From Blasia pusilla (taxonomy: Eukaryota; Marchantiophyta; Marchantiopsida; Blasiales), in the NCBI GenBank assembly GCA_050084515.1, contig CM114271.1, positions 37,386,001 through 37,450,000 of the forward strand: DNA of 64,000 nt, read 5' to 3'. The position numbers were made by a program, and so were the translations under genes. Below, piece by piece: positions 1-12,601 of the stretch. The notes under the pieces were generated by a model that worked only from the letters and a program-made list of their open reading frames with translations, did no database searches and had not been told where the DNA came from. Position 1 is the stretch's first letter, and every line of letters begins with the position of its first letter.

Positions 1-590
1 ACATGTCGATGTCGCTCCTCAGCAACTGCAAATCTCGATCCCAACTCGATCGTGGAGACAACTCCTCCAATCAGCAAGTCATACTCCTCTCGTACTAAGG
101 CTGCTCAAAACTCCTCGATAGACAGTGCGGTCCCAGCGGAACAGTGCGGCGTTGCAGGCAGCATGGAACGGCTACGAACGGCACGGCCCTCGATGGTGGG
201 ATGCGGCACTCGGCGGCATACCCTCCTCAATCAATAATAATCCCACACTCTTCTCCACAATGACGGTGCGGCTCCGCGATCGAGACGGTGCGGTGCGGCC
301 ACGAGCGGCACAGCACGGCAATCGGCGGCGCGTTGCGGCTACGGGCGTCACGGCACGATACTCGATCGTCGTCGGGGCGGCTACCAATCACAACATAGCA
401 GCATGAAATCAAAACTCAAACACCATAACCGGAGGTCATCTGCCATCACTTGTTGATGAAGAAATTGCGATGACGGTGGCGGCCGAAACAAAGTACGTGG
501 TGGCGACGCAAGTCAAGGAATCAACGAACGTCGTGGAAGACCCTCCACTCCGTAATGGCGGCAATGGCACCCAAAGGGTGGACAATGGAT
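1..590. other. Unclassified GC-rich repeat-like DNA
   Basis: No exon is recognisable. The stretch from about 120 to 360 is full of short recurring GC-rich words (tgcggc, acggcac) and reads open by chance in several frames. It looks like transposable-element flank or LTR material, but no terminal repeat or protein motif was found to prove that. Confidence 0.3.
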
Positions 591-690
591 GGTGGACCGT
601 TGACAATGACGGTTGACCGTTGATTGTGATGGTTGACCATCGACGACAAAGGTTGACCGTCGATGGTGATGGTTGACCGTCAACTGTTGA
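591..690 (+). repeat. 20-bp minisatellite, five units, carrying TTGACC
   Basis: Five head-to-tail 20-bp units start at 591, 611, 631, 651 and 671. Each begins with ggttgaccgt or a one- or two-base variant, and a decayed sixth follows at 691. Four of the five contain TTGACC, the core of the plant W-box bound by WRKY factors. The periodicity is seen directly; a regulatory role is inference. Confidence 0.8.
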
Positions 691-1953
691 AGGTGACTAT
701 GATGGCGACGGCCGCCGCCGGTGTGGCGGCTGATTTAGGGTTTGCACAATTTAACCCTAAAAATCGCCTAGCAATGGTAGCTTTACAAGATTGACCATAA
801 CTTTTTGGTCGCAACTCCAAATTGCGTATTGTTTGTTTTACAGTGTGCACAGCTTCAGGATCTACGCGAGTATCAAAAAATATTTAGAATCGGATATTTC
901 AGTAAAAACTGACAGGGAATGTCGTAAAGCCCAATGTCTCTTTCTCCTACACAAAATTCGGTAGCGCTCCCGCACTGATTTCTCCCAACGAAAATGTAAC
1001 ATCTGTAAAAATACAAATCAGCAAGCTACATGGTGCTCCCGAGAGCACCAGCATGGGGCAACCTGCCCCCATACTCAATCCCTATCAAAAATTGGGCAAT
1101 GCTTCCGCGCGCCACTCTTCCACACAAAAAATCGGCAAATGCAAAGAATAATGAAAGCAGCCCTTGCTCCGGTGAGCACTCCCATGAGCCGCTGAATGGG
1201 GAACACGGTCCCCAACCTGCAAAAACAGCGAGTGACCATCAAGCTCCCCCATGAAGCTCTCTCACTCTCTCATTCTCTCATTCTCTCTTTGTAAAGTAAG
1301 ATCCAATCTCTCTCTCCACCATCTCACACCATAGCTCTCAAAGGTGTGCACTCTCTCTCATGTCAAACCAAACCCACTCTCCTAATGAAAGGCTTGGGTT
1401 ACACTCACAAGGCAAGGTACCATAGCTCCGCCACCTCATGCCAAGAGGTTCAACAAAGAGAGAATGAGCTCTCAAGCTCTCTCTCCTTGAGGTATACCCC
1501 TCCCCTCTCCCAAGCTCTCTCCATGGTAACCTATTCTCCCAAGTCACCTCCTTGGATCTTGACCTGATGTAGGAGGTCAAGGGCCACTTACCAGAAATAG
1601 TAATTTGATCATATACTCAAAATGGTACTTACCTAAAAGAGTAAGTTCCTCAATATGGCTCCAAATGAGCCGAAACGAAGGGGAAACCTGCTATCTCAGG
1701 TTTCCAAGGGCCTGAACAGGTCACCCTCGACCTACTGGGCGTGTCCTCCACTACTCATGAAGGCGCTCTATTAGATTCCACCGATCTATCCTAAAAGACG
1801 TGACAGCATTGGAGATATTTTGGTACTTCTTGTCTCGTTGTTTGGATGCCATGAGTTAGCATGGGATCATGCGTGTTTGTGTGTGTGTTCGGTGACAGCG
1901 ATGTATGTTGTGTAGCGATGTGTATGGGCAGGACATTGGAAAGCAAAATTATA
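691..1953. other. Unclassified intergenic DNA with a CT-rich tract
   Basis: No coding frame with family resemblance is visible. A CT-rich low-complexity run lies around 1255-1320. The rest is mixed-composition sequence, and the short open frames on both strands show no conserved motif. Confidence 0.4.
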
Positions 1954-2190
1954 AGTTTGGCTTGAAAGAAGCAACCTAAAATTACTTTATCTTCAATAGA
2001 GGTTGAGTACAAATGAGTAACTAATGGAGCATGTGAGGTAGTGTGGCTTCATCGATTTCTTGTTGAGATTGGTGTTAGTAACTTAAGACCTAGTGTAATA
2101 TATGTTGACAATATTACTAACATCAAGCTTGCTAGTAGCCTTGTGTTTCATGCTCGAACAAAGATTTGTGTGCATGACAGCCGATGTATG
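1954..2190 (+). pseudogene. Ty1/copia RNase H remnant
   Basis: Reading forward from about 1954, the frame gives KKQPKITLSSIEVEYK, two in-frame stops, then VWLHRFLVEIG and a DN-x-x-x-IKLA-x-x-x-VFHARTK block. This is the order of the RNase H domain at the end of copia polyproteins (SKKQ, the LSS-E-EY motif, the WL-x-x-L-EIG helix, the DN acid, the HARTK tail). Stops at about 1963 and 2014 and loss of the sequence after HARTK show it is dead. No integrase or reverse transcriptase is adjacent, so it is a short fragment of an old insertion. Confidence 0.7.
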
Positions 2191-4999
2191 TTGGTAGCGA
2201 TGTCTATTCGCATGATAGATGTCTATGACATATGTATTCTCTCCATGCAACACCTCAACTTGTCTTGCTTTAATAAAATCTTGGCTCTTACTTGAATTGA
2301 GACCCTCTTCATATTACTATATTTGGAAGGTCTTGCAATGATAAACCTACCACTAGCCAACTTAATCCAAATCTCTAGACCCTTCAATACAACCAAATCA
2401 TGCATGCTAAATACAAAGGACTCATATGACACACTAATAATTGATGTACATGATTTCAATCTCCTCTTGTCAATTAGTGTTCAATCTTTGGCTCCCAAGT
2501 CTCCATCATGAGTACGGTAGGACTCTCTAATGTAGGTTTAGGTTGCTATTATGAAATTATGCAATGTTGGTTGACCACCAACACCACTTAAGTGCTCACA
2601 TGCAACCAACTCCAACATCTTCACTCTTAGCACTACTTGGTGATGAAGACCATGTATCATGCCTACTACAATGGATGCCAATTCTTGATACCCAACAGAT
2701 CTATAGGTGTCTGTCCAAATCTCCTTTGGCCTTGTTCCCAACCGTCTCATATACCTCCTTGATACGCAACGCGCTCAACACTTCTAGAGATATGACATGT
2801 CTTGACTGCATTATACATTGCTCAACGTTGGATGGACTGATCAACCACTCCTCAATCATCCAATTAACAATGTTAATTGGATGTCCTCCCCTTATCTAGC
2901 AATCGATCAATCCTAACATAACAAACCTACAATCACCAAATGGATGTCACCCACCAAATCTAGATCTAGCGCCCCCAATATTGAGATACACCTAGGCAAG
3001 GATATACTTTGGTAATCCTTCTTTCATGGAGTTCATGAGAGATATGGGAATCTTTGCCTGGAATGAGCCAAATGTTGTATTGAGACTTGCCTCAAAGTTT
3101 TATCTTGCTCCACATGCAAGTATTGTTATACACGTAGTCATGCTTATAATATGGTCACCAATCCAATATTGATCCCTTTAAGGAGATCCAATACTCTCAC
3201 AACCCCCCTCTTCATATTGCTACAAAATTGGTTTGGTATCCAAGGACGTCAACGTAGTGTTCTCCACTACCTCAAACATATTTGTCTCGTCTTGACATGA
3301 TGTAAAGGCCTCACTCCAAGCCATTTGCACATCGTGTCTGCACTCCATCAAAGAACCCCAATTCAGGCTAATAAAGACACCTCCCGTCCAAAAACAAATA
3401 TTGTTATTATAACTCTCCTCTACATAAGAGAATTGACTATAAGCATCTCACCTCTATAATCATGACGACCCTTAATTGCATCACTTAGCTAGATGATAGT
3501 GCTACAAAATGATGATAATATTGCTATCTCTCCTAGTTTCTTATGCAAATAAAGACTCAAGAGCTAGCTTGTTCATCAATAGACTTCCATCATGGCCTCT
3601 AAGGGTGTTGTCCCATGGGTTGCATCTTGGAGTTGCACGCAACCCCAAGAAATGGTTGTCTGGTAGTTCTCACTAATTTTAGGTTGAATACATATCCTGT
3701 TATTTATAGAACATGGCCTACCACTCATAGAACAACAACCTTGGATAATAGAACTACAAAGGGGAAAAGAATTTTAGATAGAGAACAATCCATGCTTTGG
3801 AAATTTTTAGTGGCTAGGAAGGGTGTGAGTCCATACCCCTTTCTTGCACCCAACATTTTTTGGCGCATAATTTTGGCAACCTCGCACAAATTTTACGTCT
3901 CTAGCGTCAAATAAATGATTTTTGCTAATTTCATTTCATTGGATGAATGTTATCTTGTGTAACAATCGGCGTTGCTAAGCGATATGAGCCCATGGGATAA
4001 GGCCCGAAGAGGCCATGTCCTAATGATAGTTTAGGATGAATCCCATTGGGTATAATATCACTCCATCCAATCACTCTTTCCTTGGCCCACACCAATAATT
4101 CATCTATAAGATATTTTAGCCAAATCCTCACCAATATTTAATGTTGGGAGCTGAACTCAATTATACATGACCCATTTATTGAAGTTTGAGTCCAAAATAG
4201 ACATTGCTCGAAATTAAACAAGAGCTAGGCGGCTAGGCCAAACTGCATAAAACTCGCATTCCCCCACATCAAGTTTGGGCTGCTCCTGAAGCCAACAAGA
4301 CACTCTACGGACACTAAATTATGCTTTGTAGACTAACCAAACAAAAAAGACCACCTCAGTTTTCTAAAAACATTTCTCCAAGTACAACCATAGTGCACTC
4401 AACAACAAGTCTAGCTAGCATCTGCATTGGCCTCGCGATCGTAGTATGCCATGACCTCATGGTCAACATCCCAAGCATACGCGCCAAGTAGAGGTCCACC
4501 ACTTCCTTCATAACTACCTCTAAATATATAGGAGGAAAAAACACCATATTGACTACAACATAACATGGTAGCCAAAACAAAATTAAACCTCAACATGCCT
4601 TCCTCCGAAGGTCATAACATATGAGGCAAAAAACCATCGGGTGCAATATATGGCTATATACATCCACACCAAAGCCATCAACACAAACTCCCTTCAGCAT
4701 CAGTAACGAATGCTAAGGTGCTAAAATACATCGCCAACATCTAACCTTAGGCTAGTCTTATCGGAACCCATGGATTGAGTCATCATAGCCTCAGACAATG
4801 TAAGGATTGAGTTAGCCTAGTATATCTATTCGCTTCTCCTTGTTGAGAATCCAACTCCATTTATGCTTCTTGCATAAGCATGGTAATTGTCTTTGTATGT
4901 TCGACCCTACACATGCATTAGTGATCGTCCTAATCTCTAAGTCCTTGCTCCATATGATATCGATGACCAATGTTAGATAATCTCAATGCCATTGCTACA
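2191..4999. other. Degenerate intergenic DNA, nothing recognised
   Basis: AT-rich sequence with many short open frames and no recognisable family. A TGTTGGGAGCTG string near 4141 resembles the start of some copia LTRs, but no matching second copy or end was found. Confidence 0.35.
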
Positions 5000-5900
5000 A
5001 ATTTCTACTACAATAACTTTATATGCGGAACCATTCCAACCTTGCAACAAGGTTCTCCCTTAGTCCATCTAGGTGGTGGGCCTTTGCTTCCTCCACGAGC
5101 ATACCCTCCACCTTGTCTTAATCTAGGACTACTTACTCCAAGATCTTTAGCTCTCCTCACTCCTCGAGCTCAATCTTACATCCTCTTTTGTACTCTCTTT
5201 GCCCTTAGCTCAAATGTAGGTTGAATCATCACTTACAAGTATGGCCATATTATTGATATTGGTCATGATGGAAGACTCATGGCTAGGGTCCATCCTATCC
5301 AATCCAAGGGATGGTACTATGCACTCACTACCCTAATATGCACGTGTAGTATTTTTGGTCATAGTCCCCACCACATGACCAACAAACTAGCCAACAAATC
5401 AACCTTACTTCTTGTTGACCCCCATTTGACAATATGGATCTTAACTCTACACGCTTGTAGTTAGAATATTGGGTGGCCTCTATAGGCCACCAAATATGCG
5501 AACTTCCTCTCTCATCATCTTTGGTGCATGATGTTGCACCAATACTGGAGTCATCCCTCGCAATACCTCCATTGAATAGCTCAAATTTTCCACACTTTAC
5601 TCTGCTATGTTACTCTCAATGCACTTAGCCACCTAAAAATCCTCTTTCAATATAGATCAAGTTTTATGTAGAAGTGTTGTATGTCTGACTTCTCTCTGCA
5701 AGTTATTTTCCAATATCCCATACCATGCCTAGATCGCATCAGGGTACTTCACTCCTCGGGGGATGCTAATTAACCACCTCAAATTAGAATACGCCGCATG
5801 TAGACTGTGTCTCTTGCCTGCTTATGGAGGTGGTGGATGCACCAATGTTTCTTGATTTATACCCCTTGATAGTTATTTTGCAACTCCATTAAGAACTTAA
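5000..5900 (-). pseudogene. Possible Ty3/gypsy gag remnant (weak)
   Basis: On the minus strand, 5130-5030 reads a glycine- and arginine-rich run (QGGGYARGGSKGPPPRWTKG) followed by a C-C-K-V-G-M-V-P-H pattern, which looks like a decayed basic, zinc-knuckle end of a gag protein. Around 5730-5670 a frame reads AWYGILENNLQ, similar in style to the gag matrix region. Stops are frequent and the pieces are not in one frame. The assignment is inference from two weak patches; it could be chance. Confidence 0.2.
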
Positions 5901-6595
5901 CCATGGGATTGAACCTCGGCTAGACAGGACTAGATGATGCAACCACCTCTCTAAGTATCACCTACGGTTGAGGAAACACCCTCTCCTAGTTCCTCCTCGT
6001 CATCATAAATGCCTTAGTCCATGACACATAATTTGGGTCATAATATTTATTTGCTCAAGACCTATCTTAATCTCTACAACAAATTGGGTGGAGAACTTGA
6101 GGTAATTGTCCATTGAGAGCCTCTCAATCTAGGTGCTGGAATATACCATATCATGGAAGGGTAGTTCTCCGGAGTTTCTTCGCCTCTATGAGTCACACCT
6201 TCTCTTGAAATCTTTTATGATATCATGTAACTCAATTGTACTTATGGCCCTAAACACGTATGTGATCCTCTACCATATATGGTCTTCAATCTTTTATAAC
6301 CATTCAACGTCCTCAATGATGTGATCACAAACTCCTTCTTTGAGTCCTCTCCTCTATCTAAGAATGACACAAAGGGGTTTTGAGGCGATTCCTCATATGA
6401 AGATCCTTGATACTTCACATTAGTTTATATGAAACCTATGTCATCACTCTCATCATTTACCATCTCAAGTCCTCGAAGGGATGTCGTCATGATGCTTATT
6501 ACCCTCTTGCACGATCAACTCTCAATATCATTGAAGTGATTGTTAATCTTTGAACTCTAAATAGGCAAGACTTGAATATGCATTTTCATATGATC
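5901..6595. other. Intergenic DNA, nothing recognised
   Basis: No coding, RNA or repeat signal beyond short chance open frames. Confidence 0.35.
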
Positions 6596-6619
6596 GTGTG
6601 TGTGTGTGTGTGTGTGTGG
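6596..6619. repeat. (GT)n microsatellite
   Basis: About twelve GT dinucleotides in a row, ending in a G-run. Confidence 0.9.
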
Positions 6620-7544
6620 GTGTAGCATGTTAATACACAATGTAGGGCGATGACACTCTACAATCTACATCCTAGAGTGTAGCATAAAAAACAAACACCT
6701 ATCTAAGGCATCCCACATGAGTCTATGTCACTGATTCATACATTATACTGCTTCATGCTTCTGTGCCTATCCACATGACAACTTGCACAACCAAAACCCT
6801 CAAAAACCCTTCACAAGTGTAAGACTATTATTAGAATGGATAACTTGAAACACAATGACCAGGCTATTCAATAACCATCAATAAGTCATCACCAATGTAG
6901 TTGCATCATTAAAACCTCCTTTTATTAGCAAGTCGTATGCCTCAATGTTGATATGGATCACTACTCCTCGACAATGCAATGTGGAAACAAGCAATTATAT
7001 TTTTTCTCTTGGCAAATACTCATTGCCTTTAAGCCAATGCAACTCTATGTGTAAGACAATGTGGTGCAATGCTACAACAAGCACCACAATGCGGAAAAAG
7101 AGGCATATTATAGCTATGGTATAATGATAGCAACATACAATACATAATTGACTTCGGGAAACTACCAAATATTATTATGCTATGCATCATGGAGCCGTTG
7201 GGAAAATGAATAGTAAAAACTCATAATTTTTCTTGTTCACACAATCGTTGTCTATGAAGCCATCCATACAATTCTGTATGTGTAGATGGTGTCTAAAAGT
7301 GTAGATTATAACCACCTTTTTTTATAAGGAGGTAGGAGGTAGAAGGGAAGAGAAATTTGGAGCAATGGTTGGAGTTGGGGAAGTGGAAGCGAGGGGAAAC
7401 AAAAGTGCAACAAAAATATGAGGAGAAAAGTTGGAGTTAGGGAAGTGAAAACATATCCTAAACGTCGGATCAACGGAGGGTAACGAGAAAGAAAGTTGAT
7501 TATCTGATCGCAACTTTGCTATCCTTACTTTTTGATTGACCACA
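6620..7544. other. AT-rich intergenic DNA
   Basis: No recognisable gene. The sequence ends where homology to the gypsy-family LTR begins. Confidence 0.35.
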
Positions 7545-9075
7545 TGACATTTATCTCATCTTATTTTAACGTACGCAGAGTTCTATCGCGTCGACGGCAT
7601 AGAGAGCCAACGAGTTGTTCGGGTGTAACTTCGTCCCGAGATGTCGGATGAGGTCACCAACCTCATCCTATATCTTGCTCAATAGGGAAATCCTCATCCC
7701 GAGATGTTTTCGGCAATGTTATGTTCCCAACATAACATTGCCGAAAACAACGTTCCCAACGGGTTTGTTTTGTAGGGAACGTCATTTCTGGAGATTTTCC
7801 TATTTTGGTTTTAGTCCGTCAAGTGATTCATTGACCTAGTCAACGTTCACCCGATAACCTGTGCATGCAGATTATTGTTGGTAGGGCTATTTTTGGGGAA
7901 AGAGCCTTTTGGCTCTTCACAAGGATATAAGAGTGAGGAAGATGGCTTTCCCAAACCATCTTTCTCATGTTGAGTCTTAGGAATGCCTCTCTTGCATAAA
8001 CGCATGTGGATGTGTCGGAGTTAGGATGGTAGCATCCGGATTCCCTCATAACGGAGGGTGGATGTGGTTTGATATGCCGGTGTAGATTCATGAGTGGAGT
8101 TTAAGGCCGGGTGAACCATTTTACTACTCTGATTTTACATAAGAAAAACACGAGGGAGCAGGGAATTCGTTGTTTGCAGGTGAGAAAGCGAGTCGCCTCA
8201 ATGGGGAGTCCCTAGATATGCTCGTTGACATGTTTGTTGTTTTTCTCCATCCGAAGGGTCGTATGGGGAAGTGCTGCTCAAATTTTCACGGGTAGCGGAC
8301 TAGAGTAGAGCAACAACAAAATGGCGGACAGGGTGCTCGGGTGTAGCACGTCTCGTGGAGAACAGCGGGAATGTCGGGAGAGAGAGGAGGTTGGGACGAG
8401 TTAGGAGAGCAGAGGGGGCCGATTCGCGTGGCCGCCAAGTGTCACACAGAGGGATTCTGGTGGATAGGGCGCTTAGGGACGCGCATCAGGGGAAGGCGGT
8501 CACGGAAGGCGCGAGGAAGGAAGGGGGTCGCAGCTCCATAGGGATTCGTGCCATGCCGAACGCCGTGTGGCATGTCCATAGGGCGACGTGCCCATAGGAG
8601 TTATAAGGGCTCCCAGGCCGCGGCAAGGCAAGGCTCCAAGGAACCAGGAGGTGCGGATGGTATAAGGTAGGAGGAAGGTGCTCCAAAGAAAGTGGGACAC
8701 CTACATAGGGCGCCGCGCATAGTTGGGGACCGGGTGAGACAAGGGCCCGGAAGGTGTGAGGTGGGTTTGGGGGTAAGAGAGTAGAGTGAGGGTTGGCTGC
8801 ATAGGGACGCGAGCCGTTCCAGCTGAATGGAAGGTATTTCGAAGGAGGAAGAGCGATTGCGGACAGAGGGCCGAAGGAGAGAAGGTACGTGGGAAGAAAG
8901 GAGGGGCTCATGGCATAGGGGCGCGTGCCCAAATGCCAAGGGGCCACAGGGAGTTAGACGTTTTGACGAGCCGGGAGTGCATGAAGTAGGAAGGTGCCGC
9001 CCACTAGCGACGGAGAGAGGGCACAAAGTTGGGACGCCGGACATACATGGTAGGCAAGATACCTAGTTGAGCGGT
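7545..9075 (+). mobile_element. Gypsy-family LTR plus leader, 3' truncated
   Basis: From about 7545 this aligns by eye with 43,732 onward and with 26,328-26,800. Shared landmarks are a TGACAT/TGTCACAT start, an aagagcc-tttt-ggctctt dyad (7900-7917), a gatataag TATA-like box (from 7925), a gatggctttcc dyad (7941-7960) and a block ending in gccg(g)ttttactactc. Homology with the 44-kb copy continues through ggaattcgttgtttgca into the GC-rich leader, which here carries many short cataggg words. Gag is absent, and the copy stops next to the element at 9076. The LTR 3' boundary and the primer-binding site could not be fixed. Confidence 0.6.
7900..7960 (+). promoter_or_regulatory. LTR core promoter with two dyads
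   Basis: A perfect 7-bp inverted repeat with a TTTT loop (7900-7917), a TATA-like gatataag eight bases further on (from 7925), and a second dyad at 7941-7960 with one mismatch. The same three-part order occurs at 26,573-26,633 and 43,973-44,033. Confidence 0.5.
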
Positions 9076-9478
9076 CACTAGAAGGAATCCGCCCAATAGA
9101 CATTAGAAATTATAACTACATGTAATTGCAAAAGATTATTTATCACTAATAACTCTAATTTATAATTATCCAGATCTTAGTGTCAAAAGACTTGTTATTT
9201 GGGATATGTAGTTATTAATTGATACGTTATGATGATGATCTTGCTTGTTTGTGTTTAATGATGTGGATCCTAGTCATCTTGTGACGTGGAATTGAATGTA
9301 CAATACTTTATGATGACGTGGAAAAGGATATTCCTAGACACGTGGTATCTTTGCACTAAAGTTAGTTGTTATTTTGTGTCATATGAGTAAAGACAATACA
9401 TTTAGTTGTATAATATATTCACATATCTACTTATAAAAAGTTCAGGTGTCCATGTATAATATTTTGTTCCTTCTAGTG
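9076..9478. mobile_element. MITE-like element with CACTAGAAGGAA terminal repeats
   Basis: CACTAGAAGGAA at 9076-9087 is matched by its exact reverse complement TTCCTTCTAGTG at 9467-9478, giving a 403-bp unit with no coding capacity. The CACTA start is that of CACTA/CMC transposons. Inside, several cgtgg words recur (gacgtgg, gacgtgg, cacgtgg between about 9280 and 9345). The flanking trinucleotides (ggt and ata) do not form the expected 3-bp target duplication, so the insertion is old or an end is misplaced. Confidence 0.5.
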
Positions 9479-10088
9479 ATATCTTTGCACTTACTTCCTA
9501 CGGATTTGATACTAGTTTTAGTTAATTATGGAATTGTGCTCTTGATAAATGTACTTCCTTTTCTTGATTGAAGTTGTAAAAAGTAACTAGAATGACCTTT
9601 GAATGAGTGTATGTAGTCGTAACAAATGACTAGGATGATTTTTTAAAGACTATATGTAGTTCTATATATAATACTAATCGTTGTACAATTGAATGTAGTT
9701 TTTCCCATACATTCAAAAGCATCACGTGCATCTTTATATCTACTATGAGACCTGAATTGTTTTCCTCCATACAATGATGAGATAATCCCAGAGGTTGAGA
9801 GAAATGCATGCACTTCCAATCACTCACAAATAAGGTGGTTTAATTGAAACATTGTTGACTTATCAGATAACTAAAACAGTAAGAACTCAAATCATTCAAT
9901 TGACTAAAGCCACAACACATATGAAGAAGAGGATTATATTGCCAAACTCCATAAGTAGACCAGAAAAAACTTATTGAAACATGAGAGAGAGATTATTCCA
10001 AAATATCTTCATATTATATAAAACACTCAAAAACTTCAAATACATTGCAAATTATGTTTATTAAAACAGAATCCTAGAAGACACTTCT
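9479..10088. other. AT-rich intergenic DNA
   Basis: Nothing recognised between the MITE-like element and the copia LTR. Confidence 0.4.
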
Positions 10089-10530
10089 TGTTGGATTCTC
10101 AACATCCACTTCTCTGAGCATCATTAATCTGATCGGCCCCCTTCTATGAGGAGAAGCCTAGATTGATGGTTCCGACTTAGACATCGAAGCAGTCATAGTA
10201 ATATGATGTAGGTGGTTTTTGGAGTAGCGTTACTAGGATTATCTAAACGTGTATTAATGCGCCGCGCGGGTCCGAGGGCGCAGCCCATGGCAAATTTGGT
10301 CTATTAATAGAAACAAAGAAAAATATGTTAAAAACCCTAGTTTCATGAGTAGTGAAATAGTCAGGAGCCGCAACAATAGTGTATTCTCGTATGTCGAGTT
10401 ATCTCCATGTTCAGGTTCCATCGAAGCTCTTCTATGAGCCACGGACGGACTAGGCCACTTTGTATCTTCAAGTTTTGTAAAGATTTCAATGATTTCGTCA
10501 CTTTCTGTTTTCTCACACTTCTACCATAGC
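10089..10530 (+). mobile_element. Copia solo LTR
   Basis: The segment starts TGTTGGATTCTCAACATCC, a typical copia LTR beginning. It is co-linear with 40,840-41,275: both contain ggcccccttatatgg-like, agattgatggt-like, gacttagacat, caacaatagtctattct-like and tttgtatcttcaag blocks in the same order and spacing. No copia coding sequence flanks it, so it fits a solo LTR. The right end is approximate. It abuts the end of the CACTA coding remnant. Confidence 0.55.
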
Positions 10531-10568
10531 TAAAACCGCAATGCAAAATATATTCAGTAGAACAAAAA

Positions 10569-12601
10569 CTAGGACGGAGGAGATGGGCACTTCTTCACAG
10601 CTTTCTCATACCAAAGCACTGAAGTATTGAGTACATGTTTCATGTGTATCTGTGGAGGATCATCTTGCATGTTTGGAAATGGTAGCGAGGCTCCTTGATC
10701 ATTCACAATGATAACATCCACCTTCACACATCCAAGAGGAATTTCCTTTCCATGGAAGAAGTCCCTACCCACTATCCCAAATATTCTTCCTAATCCCACA
10801 TGTAACCAACATTTTCGCCCCATTGCTAAGAATACCTCATCTCCCACTGCCAACTGCACAAAGAACACATATTTACTATCAAAATCACATAATTAATTTC
10901 TTTATCATTCACTTTCAAATAAATTTCAATGATTTTATTCTGTACCTTCATTATACTCCAACCATTTTGCGGAATGTTTGAAGAAACTGTAAGTACCGAC
11001 TTATTATCCATGTATTTCTACAATGAATAGAGATTAAAAAAATCAATCTTTTGATATCATTCTATAGTAGCTACGTATTGTCCCAATGTCCAAACTCAAA
11101 CAAAAAATCAACAAGGAAATATCAAAATACTCACAACATTTTTCTCTTTGCTCTTGAATCGTTGCGATCAATTTCTTCTTTGTCTTGCTTCCTCTTTGTA
11201 GGATCTTCAACATGCTCTCCAACTTTAGGAACTAGAATACTAGGTGGATGAATGTGGGTGCTTTCCATAGGATCAGAAAGCTCCTCTACAACGTCATCAA
11301 GGATTTTTACAAATACCTGTTTTGATGCGCCTACATCAGAAAGGATCTTGGTCTTCTCAACGTCTTCTATTATTTCTGGTAGAGCTTCTTGAGCTTGGCT
11401 AGAAGTGGGGAGAGGACTCACAAAAGTAGGCTTAATCTTTTGCCCTATTATACCAGCTGAGGAAGAGTCTACACATAAAGGTACCAAAGGGGGTTCAAAG
11501 ATAGGGTGCAAGGATGAGGTGGTTTTACTTGGATTAGTAGGTGGGGCACAAGAAGCTCCAACTTTGGTTAAGTGGATCAGCATGGCGATCATTTTCTCTA
11601 TGTAAGACTTGATCGCCATTAATTATATCTTTGTTGACTCACTTGCTTTATCAACAAGATCTAGTGTAGTGGTCAAGGTGGAGACCCCACTCAACAAGAT
11701 TAAAGAATTAAATTAGATCTCTGATTTCAGTAGGAACTATAATACTACAATAAATGAAATAGCTGAAATAAAAATAATTTAGAAAATAAACACTCTTCCA
11801 CATAGTTAAGTGATTTACCTTTGTTCTCATAGTTTGGAAGCTTGGATTAGGTTTTATTGTTCCCAAAGAGCCTTCAATGTCTTGCAATGAAGGACTCGGC
11901 CCCTGCTCTTTCTTCTACAAGATAGAGGAAAACCAAACTATCATAGAATGCAAGCAGAAAAACATGAAATAACAAAAAAAAGGACTTTACAACAATATTT
12001 TTAAGAGAAAAAGGCAATGAATGTAAAATATGGTTGTAAAAAATGTTTTATTTTACTTAACTAAACTCATCAAAACATTGTTGGCACCTACATGTTCATG
12101 CCTACCAAGAGGATTTGGGTTTTCCGCCTTGGATCTATTCACCTTAATGCGTACTGATCTTCCTTGTCTCATTGGAGATAACCAATACGCTTTTAAAGTC
12201 TCCCACAAACATGAGCTCACATATGGAGGAATGGGACAATGAGCCTCACCTCCTAGCTCCATCCATAGCCTCTTTAGGCGTACCCTCTCTCTTTTCATTA
12301 TCTCTTGCAATGAAAAGAGCCAAAAATTCTTAGAAAGTGCATTCCCCACATACTCATATCGGGAGTCAATCTCCCTACGAATAGTCTTCACGTCATGCTC
12401 TTGTTTCTTACTTACATCCAGTACACTAAGGTCAAGGTGGCATTGAACCAAGACCTTCACATCATCATGCCACGACGCCTTTCCTTCACAACCGTAAACA
12501 ATCTCACCATCTACCGTGACCTCAACAGTTAGCTTCAACCCTGCATGCTCTTGGACCTTGCTTGCTGCTTTCCAAATATAATACTCTTCCTTCCTTCGCA
12601 T
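10569..12601 (-). pseudogene. CACTA second gene (TNPA-like), fragmented
   Basis: Three minus-strand pieces lie in order. The first (12601-12053, 182 residues) has a lysine/arginine-rich helix-forming body and ends with a W-x-x-L--YW-sp----S-x-x-x-KVNR-K pattern like that of plant Transposase_24/TNPA proteins. The second (11619-11131) is an acidic, proline-rich linker. The third (10868-10569, 99 residues) has an HGKEIPLGCVKV core, an LPFPN turn and a final W-x-EK, which recalls the DUF8039 domain of plant CACTA proteins. Gaps hold stops and probable introns. It lies downstream of the TNP2 gene on the same strand, the usual CACTA order. Domain names are from pattern memory and would need a profile search. 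Confidence 0.5.

Noticed and set aside
591-690. CRISPR-like array
   Set aside because: The 20-bp units are contiguous with no spacers and the context is a plant genome.
5279-5464. Short plus-strand open frame as a gene
   Set aside because: No motif, and it overlaps the minus-strand gag-like patches in degenerate repeat DNA.
8486-9044. Minus-strand open frames of about 150 residues, proline-rich
   Set aside because: They lie antisense to the GC-rich leader of the gypsy-family element, overlap open frames on the other strand and have no domain.
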